Source: a bacterium (lineage in GTDB: Bacteria > SZUA-79 > Acidulodesulfobacterales > Acidulodesulfobacteraceae). From it: DNA of 5,290 nt. Location: NCBI GenBank assembly GCA_021789455.1, contig JAJYJN010000076.1:1-5290 (forward strand). The letters run 5' to 3'. The first letter of the stretch is position 1, and each line of letters starts with the position of its first letter. Below, in pieces: positions 5,227 to 5,290 of the stretch. The notes beneath the pieces were generated by a model. The model did no database searches, was not told the DNA's origin, and saw only the letters and a program-made list of their open reading frames with translations. The translations under genes were made by a program, and so were the position numbers.

Positions 5227-5290
5227 TTACTCTATGACCTCTGTTATAACGCCTGCTCCGACGGTGTGTCCGCCTTCCCTTATCGCAAAC
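5227..5290 (-). CDS. tuf: Elongation factor Tu, C-terminal end (runs off the window)
   Basis: Only the last 20 full codons and the stop (TAA, 5227-5229) are inside the window. They read FAIREGGHTVGAGVITEVIE, the C-terminal strands of EF-Tu domain 3 (family form FAIREGGRTVGAGVVxxIxE). EF-Tu carries aminoacyl-tRNA to the ribosomal A site as a GTP complex. Its position just before rpsJ is the common str-S10 arrangement. The 73-bp gap after it has no terminator, so rpsJ is probably transcribed at least partly from upstream. Nothing can be said about the rest of the protein. Confidence 0.96.
   Translation of the reverse strand, partial: FAIREGGHTVGAGVITEVIE

Overview
The window is a densely packed bacterial ribosomal-protein operon. 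Every gene lies on the minus strand, so transcription runs from high to low coordinates. In transcription order it holds the 3' end of tuf (EF-Tu), then a complete S10 operon: rpsJ (S10), rplC (L3), rplD (L4), rplW (L23), rplB (L2), rpsS (S19), rplV (L22), rpsC (S3), rplP (L16), rpmC (L29) and rpsQ (S17). It ends in the first 28 codons of rplN (L14), the opening gene of the spc operon. All proteins were named from conserved family sequence and from this classical gene order.

The organism is a bacterium with AT-rich DNA. Third codon positions and gaps are rich in A/T, lysines are mostly AAA, and two of the eleven complete genes start with TTG. The bacterial-type S10, L2, L16 and S19 and the EF-Tu C-terminus (EGGHTVGAGVITEVIE) would suit a low-GC proteobacterial or deltaproteobacterial-like lineage. 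That placement is only a guess.

Gene spacing is tight. rplD and rplW overlap by 4 bp (ATGA). rpmC-rpsQ and rplP-rpmC are 2 and 4 bp apart, and most other gaps are 14-41 bp. No intrinsic terminator is visible anywhere, so the str (tuf), S10 and spc blocks look like one continuous transcription unit. The products assemble into both ribosomal subunits: S10, S19, S3 and S17 in the 30S, and L3, L4, L23, L2, L22, L16, L29 and L14 in the 50S. EF-Tu delivers aminoacyl-tRNA to the finished ribosome.

The one feature not explained by coding is a related element of about 41 bp in the two longest gaps, tuf-rpsJ (73 bp) and rplC-rplD (62 bp). Each copy has a hairpin with a TTAA centre followed by the AAAAGGGGA ribosome-binding site of the next gene. 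The tuf-rpsJ copy contains a perfect 20-bp palindrome and a truncated tandem partner. It could be a cis-regulatory RNA leader or a dispersed REP/MITE-like repeat, and this window alone cannot decide. No mobile-element genes, CRISPR arrays or RNA genes were seen. All plus-strand open frames are shadows of conserved minus-strand genes.
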